A stretch of 39,017 bases of DNA from Actinomycetes bacterium (GTDB lineage: Bacteria; Actinomycetota; Acidimicrobiia; Acidimicrobiales; Ilumatobacteraceae), in the NCBI GenBank assembly GCA_025351965.1, contig JANXUX010000451.1, positions 1 to 39,017 of the forward strand, in the 5' to 3' direction. Of the stretch, positions 32,055-39,017 are shown one piece after another (the first letter of the stretch is position 1; each line of letters opens with the position of its first letter). Made by a program: the position numbers and the translations under genes. Below the pieces are notes generated by a model. It was not told where the DNA came from and searched no databases. It saw only the letters and a program-made list of their open reading frames with translations.

Positions 32055-33260
32055 TCAGCCAAGCTTGGTGAGGCCGCGCTTGAGGTTGCGCAAGCCTTGG
32101 GCGATGCGCTGCTCGTTCTCGATCAGGGCGAATCGGACGAAGCCCTCACCGCCGGGGCCGAAGCCGGCGCCGGGTGACAACGCGACCTCGCACTCGCGCA
32201 CGATGAGCGAGCAGAACTCGATCGAGTCCATGTCCTTGTAGGGCTCCGGAATTGGCGCCCAGACGAACATCGAACCCTTCGGCTTGGGGATCTCCCAGCC
32301 GATCCGGGCCAGACCGTCGATGAGCGCGTCGCGGCGGCCCTGATAGATCGCACAGATCTCCTCCGGGACGTCCTGGGCCTCGTTCATCGTCACCGTCGCC
32401 GCAATCTGCACGGGCTGGAACATGCCGTAGTCGAGGTAGCTCTTCAGCTTGACGAGGGCTTGGACGACGTCGGCGTTGCCGACCAGGAAGGCGGTGCGCC
32501 ATCCGGCCATCGAGAAGCTCTTGGTCATGCTGTACAGCTCGACCGCGCACTCCTTGGCGCCCTCGGCCTGCAGGATCGACGGCGGCTTGTAGCCGTCGAA
32601 ACCCATGTCCGCGTAGGCGAAGTCGTGGACGACGATCATCTCCCGTTCGCGGCAGAAGTCGACGACACGCTGCATGAAGTCGAGGTCGACGACCGCACCG
32701 GTCGGGTTGTGCGGGAACGAGATGACGAGTACTCGCGGCTTGGGCCAGCCGACGTCGTAGGCCGTCGTCAGACTGTCGAAGAAGTCACCGGTGAAGTCGC
32801 CCTGGACACGAGGGTCGGCGAGGTGGCGCATCGGCACCTGGCGGAGATCGGCGCCGGCGAACAGCGGGCCGTAGATGTGGATCGGATAGCTCGGGCTGGG
32901 CACGATCGCTGCGTCGCCACGATCCAGCAGCACCCACATCAGGTGGCTGAAGCCCTCCTTGGAACCAATCGTGTTGGTGATCTCCAATTCCGGATCGAGC
33001 GTCACGTTCCACTTGCGTTCGTACAGCGCTGCGACGGCTTCGCGCAGCTTGGGCAGGCCACGGCTCAGCGAGTAGCGGTGGTTCTTGGGGTTCTGGGCAG
33101 CCTCGGCGAGCTTGTCGACGGCGATCTGCGGTGATGGGATGTCCGGGTTGCCGAATCCCAGGTCGATGACATCGACGCCTGCTCGACGTGCCTCGATCTT
33201 CAAGCCGTTGATGATCGCGAAGACATACGGGGGCAGGTTGGTGATGCGACGGAATTCCAC
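32055..33260 (-). CDS. alaC: Class I/II PLP-dependent aminotransferase, AlaC-like
   Basis: The 401-residue protein has RRITNLPPYVFAIINGLK at the N-terminus, DLGFGNPDIPSP (res. 33-44), GSKEGFSHLM, PSPSYPIHIYG (121-131), FPHNPTGAV with Asn185 and the PLP lysine Lys247 in SMTKSFSMAGWR. This arrangement closely parallels E. coli AlaC (YfdZ), a glutamate-pyruvate transaminase; LL-diaminopimelate aminotransferases are related, and given mDAP-type wall synthesis that alternative should be kept. GTG 33260 follows TAGCGT by 8 nt. Divergent from ppa. Confidence 0.88.
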   Translation of the reverse strand: MEFRRITNLPPYVFAIINGLKIEARRAGVDVIDLGFGNPDIPSPQIAVDKLAEAAQNPKNHRYSLSRGLPKLREAVAALYERKWNVTLDPELEITNTIGSKEGFSHLMWVLLDRGDAAIVPSPSYPIHIYGPLFAGADLRQVPMRHLADPRVQGDFTGDFFDSLTTAYDVGWPKPRVLVISFPHNPTGAVVDLDFMQRVVDFCREREMIVVHDFAYADMGFDGYKPPSILQAEGAKECAVELYSMTKSFSMAGWRTAFLVGNADVVQALVKLKSYLDYGMFQPVQIAATVTMNEAQDVPEEICAIYQGRRDALIDGLARIGWEIPKPKGSMFVWAPIPEPYKDMDSIEFCSLIVRECEVALSPGAGFGPGGEGFVRFALIENEQRIAQGLRNLKRGLTKLG

Positions 33261-33268
33261 GTCACGTC

Positions 33269-33274
33269 ACGCTA
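33269..33274 (-). promoter_or_regulatory. -10 box (TAGCGT) of alaC, probable leaderless start
   Basis: TAGCGT is followed by 8 nt and GTG 33260, within the 72-nt divergent alaC-ppa gap. Confidence 0.5.
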
Positions 33275-33319
33275 GTTCGTCCGCCGCAGCGCGCCGTAGG
33301 CAGTTCAACATCAGGGCCG

Positions 33320-33325
33320 TACGAT
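33320..33325 (+). promoter_or_regulatory. -10 box (TACGAT) of ppa, probable leaderless start
   Basis: TACGAT is followed by 7 nt and ATG 33333; TAGGCA at 33297-33302 is a candidate -35 with 17-nt spacing. The earlier in-frame ATG 33324 lies inside the box. Confidence 0.6.
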
Positions 33326-33332
33326 GGCCATC

Positions 33333-33854
33333 ATGTCGAATCCCCTCGCCGACGGATGCATCCACGTTGTCATCGAGATCCCTCGAGGTAGCCGCAACAA
33401 GTACGAGATCGATCACGACACAGGCCGGGTCTTCCTCGACCGCCGGCTGTTCACCGCGACCACCTATCCCGCCGACTACGGATACATTCCCGAGACCCTC
33501 GGCGGCGATGGCGACCCCCTCGACGCGTTGGTGCTGCTCGAGGATCCGGTCTACCCGGGCGTCTGGGTCCAGGCCAGGCCGCTCGGCGTGCTGTACATGC
33601 AGGACGAAGCTGGTGAAGACGCCAAGATCATCTGTGTCCCGCCGCGAGAACCGCGCTGGAACGGCGTCGAGGACCTCGCCGACCTGACCCCGCAGCTCGT
33701 TGATGAGATCCAGCACTTCTTCGAGGTCTACAAGGCGCTCGAGCCCGGCAAGACGTCGTCCACGGCCGGCATCGCCGGGCGCGACGCGGCCTGGACCGAG
33801 ATCGAGAAGGCCCGCACGAACTTCCCGGGACATGCGGGTCGCGCCGGGCACTAA
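33333..33854 (+). CDS. ppa: Inorganic pyrophosphatase (family I)
   Basis: Cytoplasmic hydrolysis of pyrophosphate. The 173-residue protein has VVIEIPRGSRNKYEID (res. 12-27), YPADYGYIPET (45-55) and the family signature GDGDPLDALV (58-67) with metal-binding Asp59, Asp61 and Asp64, then EDAKIICVP and a C-terminal helix. Length is normal for a bacterial family I enzyme. ATG 33333 is preferred to ATG 33324 because the latter overlaps the predicted -10 box. The 114-nt convergent gap to the next gene has no evident terminator. Confidence 0.95.
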   Translation: MSNPLADGCIHVVIEIPRGSRNKYEIDHDTGRVFLDRRLFTATTYPADYGYIPETLGGDGDPLDALVLLEDPVYPGVWVQARPLGVLYMQDEAGEDAKIICVPPREPRWNGVEDLADLTPQLVDEIQHFFEVYKALEPGKTSSTAGIAGRDAAWTEIEKARTNFPGHAGRAGH

Positions 33855-33968
33855 CCGGTTCACACTGAGCCAGGACCCGTTCGTTGCGCTGGAGGCCATG
33901 GCGCCGTCGCGGAGGCGGTCGAGCGGGAAGGTCAGGCGTTTCGCCGCTCGATGGCGCGGAGGTCCTGG

Positions 33969-34841
33969 CTAGAGGTTGTGGTTGGTCGGGAGCAACGCCG
34001 CCCCGATCGCGCCGGCTCGCTCGCCCAACTCGGCGAAGGACAGCACCGGGCTCGGCCGGTTGTCCGGCGAATACAGCAACGCCCGGAACTCGCGCGAGAT
34101 CGGCGGCAGGAACACATCGGGCGCAGTCGCGAGCCCGCCACCGAGCACGATGCACGCCGGGTCGAGCACGTTGGTCAAGTTGGCCAGACCGAGGGCCACC
34201 CAGTGCGCGAACGTATCAACGATCACCAGGCTCTCCGGATCACCGGCCCGAGCTGCAGCGACGACCTCCTCACCCGGCCTGCCCCCAGCAAGCATTTGCA
34301 GGCCTCGGCCAGAGGCGAACCGTTCCCAGCACCCGCGGCGACCGCAGACGCAGAACGGGCCATCGGGTTGCACCACCATGTGCCCGATCTCGCCGGCGAA
34401 ACCGTTGGAGCCACGCTGCAGATGGCCACCCATGACGATGCCCCCGCCGATGCCGGTTCCGAGCGTCACGAGCAGCACGTCGTCGAACCCCCGGGCGGCA
34501 CCGTGTTGCCACTCGGCGACGATGGCACAGGTGGCGTCGTTGTCGACCGATACGGGGTGACCGAGCAATGTGGTCAGCCGGGAGCCGACGTGGACCTCGC
34601 TCGCCCCGACCAGATTCGGCGCGGCGCGCAGGACGCCGTCGCGGGTCACGAGCCCTGGTACACCGACACCGAGGGTGTCGTAGGGCGCGAGTTCGAGGGC
34701 GAACTCCGCCAGTGCCTCGACCACTGCGTCGCCACCGCGCGGCGTGGCCCGACGCTGCTCGACCAGAACCGTCCCGTCATCGTCGAGGACGACTCCCAGG
34801 AACTTCGTTCCGCCGACATCGATGCCAGCGGCGCGGGTCAC
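33969..34841 (-). CDS. glkA: ROK-family glucokinase
   Basis: ATP- (or polyphosphate-) dependent phosphorylation of glucose. The 290-residue protein has GIDVGGTKFLG (phosphate loop DVGGTK, res. 8-13), SVDNDATCA, LGTGIGGGIVMGG, the canonical sugar motif AGEIGHMVVQPDG and zinc site CVCGRRGCWE. It ends the minus-strand run NYN / CxxC protein / QueG / GT4 / membrane protein / SRPBCC / kinase and overlaps the SRPBCC stop by GTGA. The symbol follows common actinobacterial usage; glucose as substrate is inferred from AGEIGH. Confidence 0.9.
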   Translation of the reverse strand: MTRAAGIDVGGTKFLGVVLDDDGTVLVEQRRATPRGGDAVVEALAEFALELAPYDTLGVGVPGLVTRDGVLRAAPNLVGASEVHVGSRLTTLLGHPVSVDNDATCAIVAEWQHGAARGFDDVLLVTLGTGIGGGIVMGGHLQRGSNGFAGEIGHMVVQPDGPFCVCGRRGCWERFASGRGLQMLAGGRPGEEVVAAARAGDPESLVIVDTFAHWVALGLANLTNVLDPACIVLGGGLATAPDVFLPPISREFRALLYSPDNRPSPVLSFAELGERAGAIGAALLPTNHNL

Positions 34842-35272
34842 GACTCGGAGCGGACCTTGAGCTCGCGGACCGTGTTCAGGATGCGCTGCTCAGCACGACG
34901 CTTGACGAATCCGGGCAACGGGACGACGAGTTCGATGGCGAGGTCGTAGCGGACCTCGACCGTGCCGTCGGCGCACTCGGCGAACGTGTACGCACCGTCG
35001 ATGGAGCGCATGATGTCGCCGCGCAGCATCTTCCAGCCGAGCACCTTCGGGGCCTGGGAGTAGTCGTACGCCAAGGTGTAGTGCGTGCTCCGTCCGAGTG
35101 CCGACGCTCGGAACTCGACCTCGAGCGGGCGGCCCTCGGCGTCGCGTGAGCGGACCGTGGCCTCTTTGACGTCCTTGGCCCAGTCGGGGTACTGCTCCAC
35201 GTCGAGCGCAATGGCGTACACACGCTCCATCGGCGCAGAGATGTTGATGGTCTGGAAAGCGGTCTCAGCCAT
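34838..35272 (-). CDS. SRPBCC (START-like) family protein
   Basis: The 144-residue product starts METAFQT-like (MAETAFQTINISAPMERVYA) and continues DVEQYPDWAKDVKEA, LRGDIMRSIDGAYTF and DLAIELVVPLPGFVKRRAEQ. This is the polyketide-cyclase/START-like fold with a hydrophobic ligand cavity. Ligand unknown. Such a gene next to a ROK glucokinase and a PimB-like glycosyltransferase is a recurrent actinobacterial arrangement, which suggests an envelope-lipid connection. ATG 35272 is chosen because it matches the domain start; the frame is open to 35419. It overlaps the upstream gene by 8 nt. Confidence 0.85.
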   Translation of the reverse strand: MAETAFQTINISAPMERVYAIALDVEQYPDWAKDVKEATVRSRDAEGRPLEVEFRASALGRSTHYTLAYDYSQAPKVLGWKMLRGDIMRSIDGAYTFAECADGTVEVRYDLAIELVVPLPGFVKRRAEQRILNTVRELKVRSES

Positions 35273-35876
35273 GGGGAGAATTCTGCTCCATCTCGTCGTC
35301 GGAAGGTGGGACACCCTCGGGAACGGGTGTCGGGACATCGGGTTCCGGCTCGAGGTCGGACTGGGGATCATCGTGATCCGGCACGCCATTCTGGCCGGTC
35401 GTAGCTGTCGCGCGCTCACCGGCGACGCTGCGCAGCGAGAAGCTGCCGTACTTGGAACACCACAGCCCGTTCATTCCGAGGCCGAACATCGGCACGAGGA
35501 TCCCGAACGCGAGGGTGGAACCCGACCGGCCGTCGGTGGTGCTGCGCGCAATGGCGGTGGCCAGGGCCACGACGACCTGCACCGTGAGAGCGGCCATCAT
35601 CAGCCGCTTGACACGCATCGGCGTGGAACCGCTGGCCAGGAAGTAGAGCTGGGCGACCGCGATGTTGTCGCTGCGGCTGCGCTGGACGGCGGTGATGTAG
35701 CTCCAGATGAAGCCGAAGATGCCGATCGCGAACAGGATGAGCGCGACGACCACACCGACGACCCGGAACGCGTTGGTGAACAACGCAGCGGCGAGAACCG
35801 CTGACAGCGTGAACGCGCCAGTACCGACGAGGTTCGTGCGCACGATGCGCTCGCCGTGCTCCATGTCGCCCATCAT
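35265..35876 (-). CDS. Four-helix membrane protein, function unknown
   Basis: The 203-residue product has four predicted membrane helices in two pairs (about res. 19-36, 40-62, 91-110, 120-137), a loop QRSRSDNIAVAQLYFLA and a ~55-residue acidic, Pro-rich cytoplasmic tail (EPEPDVPTPVPEGVPPSDDE). No known family is recognised. ATG 35876 overlaps the glycosyltransferase stop as ATGA and its own stop overlaps the SRPBCC gene, so it is part of the same translationally linked unit. Confidence 0.85.
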   Translation of the reverse strand: MMGDMEHGERIVRTNLVGTGAFTLSAVLAAALFTNAFRVVGVVVALILFAIGIFGFIWSYITAVQRSRSDNIAVAQLYFLASGSTPMRVKRLMMAALTVQVVVALATAIARSTTDGRSGSTLAFGILVPMFGLGMNGLWCSKYGSFSLRSVAGERATATTGQNGVPDHDDPQSDLEPEPDVPTPVPEGVPPSDDEMEQNSPHG

Positions 35877-36994
35877 GCCAGCGCCCCGAGCGATTCACCC
35901 AGCCGCCGAGCGAGCACGTCGTACGAGAAGAGCGCAACTGCACGCTCGCGCCCGGCGAGTCCCATCGTCCGCCGCCGGGCAGGATCGTCGAGCAGCGTCT
36001 CGAAGGCCCGGGCCACCTCACGGTGATCGTCCGGACGGCTGACGACGATGCCCGTCTCGCCGTCGGCGACGGCTTCGGCGGCGCCACCCGAATCACCGGC
36101 GACCTGAGGCACTGCGCAGGCAGCAGCCTCGACGAACACGATGCCGAAGCCCTCCTGTTCGAGCCCACCCCATCGATTGCGACACGCCATCGTGTACACA
36201 TCGGCACACCCGTAGAGGCGAGGCAGGTCTGCGTTGCTGACCCGTCCGAGGAACCGCACCGGCGCGTCGAGCTCGGCGGCGAGCCGCTCGAGACGTTCGC
36301 GGTCGCGCCCCCCACCGGCGATGGCGAGCACCAGGTTCGGACGCGAACGGCGCAGCGATGCGACGGCGCGGATCGCTGTGTCGAAGCCCTTGCGGGGCAC
36401 GAGCCGGCTGATACTGACGATCAGCTCGGCGTCGGCTGGGAGATCGAAGTCGAGCCGGGCTTGGAGCCGTTCGGCGTCGGTGAGCGGATGGAACCGCTCC
36501 GTGTCGACGCCCGGCGGGACGATCGTGATCGGCAAGGTGCGGCCGGCGGCGTGCTCGGCTTCCGCCGCCGGGTAGCCGCCGGCGGCGACGATGTGCCGGG
36601 CGTTGCGCAGCACCCACGACAGGGTCTGCCTGCTGCCCGGCAGTCGGCCCGGCACGGTGACCTCGGCGCCGTGGAGAACGAGGTCGTACGGCAGGCGCAG
36701 TGACGGTCCGATCAGGCCGAGGGGCAATGCGGGATCGAGCACGACAAGGTCGGCACCGATCTCGCCTGCCATCGCATCGATCCGGCGCACCATCCACGGA
36801 TGTGGCAACACCACAGGCTCACGGGTCCGGCGGATCTCGAACGGCTGCTCGGCATCGAACACCTCGGCGCCGGCGTACGGGCTGGTCAGCACCGCGAACG
36901 AGTCCGGCGGCAGGCGTCTCCACCACTCCCACAGCAGCGACTGGATGCCCCCGATCTTGGGCGGGAAGTCGTTCGTCACAAGCAGGTGCTTCAC
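35873..36994 (-). CDS. GT4 glycosyltransferase, PimB-like
   Basis: GT-B glycosyltransferase of 373 residues. N-terminal Gly-rich LVTNDFPPKIGGIQSLLWEW, central LVLHGAEVTVPGRLP, IVPPGVDTERFHP, the second-domain start SISRLVPRKGFDTAI and the donor-site E-x7-E in EQEGFGIVFVEAAA are all present. The N-terminus is that of PimB', the mannosyltransferase making phosphatidylinositol dimannoside in mycobacteria; substrate here is inferred. GTG 36994 overlaps the queG stop (GTGA); longer upstream frame is rejected as it is inside queG. Confidence 0.9.
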   Translation of the reverse strand: MKHLLVTNDFPPKIGGIQSLLWEWWRRLPPDSFAVLTSPYAGAEVFDAEQPFEIRRTREPVVLPHPWMVRRIDAMAGEIGADLVVLDPALPLGLIGPSLRLPYDLVLHGAEVTVPGRLPGSRQTLSWVLRNARHIVAAGGYPAAEAEHAAGRTLPITIVPPGVDTERFHPLTDAERLQARLDFDLPADAELIVSISRLVPRKGFDTAIRAVASLRRSRPNLVLAIAGGGRDRERLERLAAELDAPVRFLGRVSNADLPRLYGCADVYTMACRNRWGGLEQEGFGIVFVEAAACAVPQVAGDSGGAAEAVADGETGIVVSRPDDHREVARAFETLLDDPARRRTMGLAGRERAVALFSYDVLARRLGESLGALA

Positions 36995-38145
36995 GAGGTA
37001 CCACTCGCCGTGGCCGGTCGCTCCGCGACGGCGACCAACTCGTCGAGGACCAGTGGATTGGTGTCGTTGGTCGGGAGCATGTCGTGGCGTCCGATCTCGG
37101 CGGCGGCCCACACGGCGTGGGCACGGAGTATCGGCTCGGCGTGATCAAGGTAGTGGCGCAACACGCGCACGACCTCGTCGTCGGCCGGACGACCTTGGTC
37201 ACGCACGACGTTCGCGAGCACGACGAGCGCGTTACGCCGCACCCACATTGGGTTGCGGTCGGCGAGGTACCAGCGGCCGTAGTGGGCCATCAGCGTCTCG
37301 TCATCGCCGTCGAGCAGTTCGAGCAGCGGGACCCAGGCCTGGATGTGATCGTTCTCGTCGCGACGGCTGCGTCGCTCGAACCGCACCGTCGGCGGGCACA
37401 CCGTCTGGCATTCGTCGCAGCCGTAGATGCGGTTGCCGAGGGCGATCCGGAACTGGCGCGGGAACACACCGGGCCGCTGCAACAGCCAGGCCAGACAGCG
37501 CCCGGCATCGACGACGCCAGGCGCAACGATGGCCACCGTCGGACATCCGTCGATACAGCGCTGGCACGAACCGCACCCATCTGCAACCGGCTCGGCGGCC
37601 ACGGGGAGCGGCGCCGTGGTGACGACCGAGCCGAGCACGAAGAAGCTGCCGGCGCCAGGCAGCAACACGTTCGCGTTCTTGCCGAACCAACCGAGCCCAC
37701 CGAGCCACGCGGCCTCACGGTCGACCATCGAGTTGTCGTCGGCGAACGCGACCGCCTTGTAGCCATCGGCGCGCAGCTTGCGGACGATGTTCTGCAGCCC
37801 GAACCGCAATGGTTCGTAGTGGTCGACCCATGCGTAGCGGGCAACGGCGGCGTAGGGGCCATCCGGGACCTCGGGGGCCTCGAGCACGTAGCTGCGCGCC
37901 GCGACCAGCACCGACTGCGCATCGGCAACGGCCCGGGTCGGATCGGTCGAGCGAACCGGATTGCGGTAGGTGAACTGCATCGTGTCGTGCAGTCCCTCGA
38001 GCTTGCGGGTCTGCAGTGCGGTCAGGGCCCGCTGCATCACCGATGCCGGGGCGACACCGATGTGGTCGATGCCGCTCTGGCGACCGAGCGCACGCAACGC
38101 CGACAGATAGGCCGCATCGATCGGCTCAGGCGTTCGCTGCTGCAC
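36991..38145 (-). CDS. queG: Epoxyqueuosine reductase QueG
   Basis: QueG reduces epoxyqueuosine to queuosine in tRNA using cobalamin and two 4Fe-4S clusters. From GTG 38145 the protein is 384 residues: YRNPVRSTDPTRA, DNSMVDREAAWLGGLGWFGK (res. 137-156), first cluster CGSCQRCIDGCP (Cys191, 194, 197, 201), second YGCDECQTVCPP (Cys243, 246, 250), then a HEAT-like C-terminal part (RNALVVLANVVRDQ). TACGCT lies 8 nt before the GTG, and the first 20 nt overlap the end of the upstream CxxC protein gene. No other queuosine gene is in the window. Confidence 0.93.
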   Translation of the reverse strand: MQQRTPEPIDAAYLSALRALGRQSGIDHIGVAPASVMQRALTALQTRKLEGLHDTMQFTYRNPVRSTDPTRAVADAQSVLVAARSYVLEAPEVPDGPYAAVARYAWVDHYEPLRFGLQNIVRKLRADGYKAVAFADDNSMVDREAAWLGGLGWFGKNANVLLPGAGSFFVLGSVVTTAPLPVAAEPVADGCGSCQRCIDGCPTVAIVAPGVVDAGRCLAWLLQRPGVFPRQFRIALGNRIYGCDECQTVCPPTVRFERRSRRDENDHIQAWVPLLELLDGDDETLMAHYGRWYLADRNPMWVRRNALVVLANVVRDQGRPADDEVVRVLRHYLDHAEPILRAHAVWAAAEIGRHDMLPTNDTNPLVLDELVAVAERPATASGTS

Positions 38146-38332
38146 GGTGGCGAAGCGTAGGCACCATTCCCGCTTCCGCAAACCAGCGCACGGCGCGCTG
38201 CTCGGCGATGTCGAACACGACAGCGTGGGTCTCGGGCAGTTCACGCTCGCACAGGTGGGTGACGAGGCAGTCCGCACAGACCGACGTGGCCCGCATGACG
38301 CATTCGTCGCAATCGATGATGATGCTGTTCAT
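38126..38332 (-). CDS. Small CxxC-CxxC protein, conserved in actinobacteria
   Basis: The 68-residue product starts MNSIIIDCDECVMRATSVCA and continues DCLVTHLCERELPET, with paired CxxC motifs (Cys8/11 and Cys19/22) that could bind zinc, and ends AVRWFAEAGMVPTLRHRAAA. I recognise the pattern (IIDCD-x-C, C-x2-C, then AEAGLVPPLR) from small actinobacterial proteins of unknown function. ATG 38332 is chosen for that match; the open frame extends to 38608 without supporting sequence. GGTGG 4-5 nt before the ATG may serve as ribosome-binding site. Overlaps the queG start by 20 nt. The 109 nt to the next gene hold nothing recognisable. Confidence 0.82.
   Translation of the reverse strand: MNSIIIDCDECVMRATSVCADCLVTHLCERELPETHAVVFDIAEQRAVRWFAEAGMVPTLRHRAAANA
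38154..38159 (-). promoter_or_regulatory. -10 box (TACGCT) of queG, internal to the CxxC gene
   Basis: TACGCT precedes GTG 38145 by 8 nt and lies within the coding sequence of the upstream small gene, so queG may have its own leaderless promoter. Confidence 0.45.
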
Positions 38333-38441
38333 GACGCCACCATGACAGAGGCCTGTGACAGAGTTCCCCGACGCGTGGCAGCAACCGCTCGACGGCAGCA
38401 AGCAGGTTCCCGGCGAGAAGGCCCGGCGGGTCGGTCCGGTT

Positions 38442-39017
38442 TCAGCGCTGGAGCGGACGGCCCCCGACGGCCAGCAGCATGTCCGAGGACACGACGTTGG
38501 CGCCATGACTACGCACGTCGCTGACGATCGCCTGATCGTTGGTGACGACCACGACCGGCGTCGCCGCTGGCACTGCACGCACCTCGGCACGGATGACGTC
38601 GTCGGCACTCACTCCGGCCGGCGAGTACTGCACACGGATCAGCCGGCGGCGGGCCGACGCACCGACGACATCAGCACCATCGAACACAACGCGGATCTCG
38701 GTACCGTGACGACGCGCGACATCCTCGAGCAACTCGATGCACAGCTCGCGTTGGTCGATCAACTCCATCGTCGGCCAGGCCAGCTTGGCGACGTTGTAGC
38801 CATCGACGAGCACGACGACCTGCGCCGCGCGCAGCAGGTGCGCCGCCGCGGCGAGCGAGTCGCCGTAGACGCCACCGGGGATCGCGATCGGCTTGCGCGG
38901 CACCGGCTTGGGCCGGCTCGGCAAGCGTTGCGGCACAACAGCGGCGACTGAGGGCCCCGCCGAGGCGAGCGCGTCGCCGGCCGTTGCCAGCGCGCTGGCG
39001 AGGTCGCGGGTCGCTGC
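38442..39017 (-). CDS. NYN (PIN-like) domain protein, partial (N-terminus beyond window)
   Basis: The frame is open to the right edge (191 codons plus stop visible). After an Ala-rich helical part (ATRDLASALATAGDAL) and a Pro/Arg stretch, a YacP-like NYN domain follows: VVVLVDGYNVAKLAWP with catalytic-type Asp, VVFDGADVVG, VQYSPAGVSADDVIRAEV, VVVTNDQAIVSDVRSHGA. These Asp residues form the metal site of PIN/NYN ribonucleases, so RNA processing or decay is likely. The full protein in actinobacteria is usually longer at the N-terminus, consistent with truncation by the window. A GTG at 38936 is an in-frame but unlikely start. Confidence 0.88.
   Translation of the reverse strand, partial: AATRDLASALATAGDALASAGPSVAAVVPQRLPSRPKPVPRKPIAIPGGVYGDSLAAAAHLLRAAQVVVLVDGYNVAKLAWPTMELIDQRELCIELLEDVARRHGTEIRVVFDGADVVGASARRRLIRVQYSPAGVSADDVIRAEVRAVPAATPVVVVTNDQAIVSDVRSHGANVVSSDMLLAVGGRPLQR

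Noticed and set aside
1-39017. CRISPR arrays, tRNA/rRNA genes, insertion sequences, toxin-antitoxin or biosynthetic clusters
   Set aside because: Looked for and not seen: no regularly spaced repeats beyond the two-copy units, no transposase or integrase motifs, no clover-leaf sequences recognised by eye; a tRNAscan and Rfam run would be needed to exclude small RNAs.

Overview
The window is a compact, high-GC stretch (39 kb, almost no non-coding DNA) from an actinobacterium, most likely class Acidimicrobiia and plausibly an Ilumatobacter relative. Supporting signs are an mraZ-led division and cell-wall cluster, a DUF3040 gene next to dinB, an MtrA/MtrB/GerMN-lipoprotein operon, a MurE with the meso-diaminopimelate DNPR motif, and frequent GTG starts. 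The class-level placement is inference from gene content. No mobile element, phage gene, CRISPR array, rRNA or tRNA was recognised.

Left third (1-13.7 kb, minus strand): a division and cell-wall (dcw) operon read right to left: mraZ, rsmH, ftsL-like, ftsI, murE, mraY, murD, ftsW, murG, murC, murB, and the 5' end of an ftsQ-like gene cut by the window edge. Nearly every junction is a 4-nt ATGA/GTGA overlap. murF is missing from its usual place between murE and mraY. The mraZ promoter carries a 10-bp-period TGGGG array expected to bind MraZ, with two related CG-rich palindromes upstream. A 283-nt gap between mraZ and rsmH holds a long nested inverted repeat.

Middle (13.8-25.3 kb): a lipoate-ligase-like protein and an HNH protein, a small conserved protein, an acyl-CoA dehydrogenase and a ROK sugar kinase (all minus). 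A divergent MoxR ATPase / DUF58 / transglutaminase operon follows (plus). A convergent gap holds a second nested palindrome and 33-bp tandem repeats. Then come DUF3040, DNA polymerase IV, a Nudix hydrolase and a polyprenol-phosphate sugar transferase (minus).

Right part (25.4-39 kb): a small membrane protein with an inositol-phosphatase-family enzyme. Next is the MtrA/MtrB-like two-component system coupled to a short GerMN lipoprotein, a small membrane protein and glycerol kinase. An ACT-domain protein and an AlaC-type aminotransferase (minus) are followed by divergent inorganic pyrophosphatase. A final minus-strand run comprises a NYN-domain protein (cut by the right edge), a small CxxC protein, QueG, a PimB-like glycosyltransferase, a membrane protein, an SRPBCC protein and a second ROK kinase (glucokinase-like).

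A recurring regulatory pattern is a TANNNT hexamer 6-8 nt before the start codon at ten transcription-unit heads. This implies leaderless mRNAs and helps choose starts. Functionally the region combines peptidoglycan precursor synthesis and septation, envelope glycosyl transfer, an envelope-stress type two-component system, and central carbon and phosphate metabolism.
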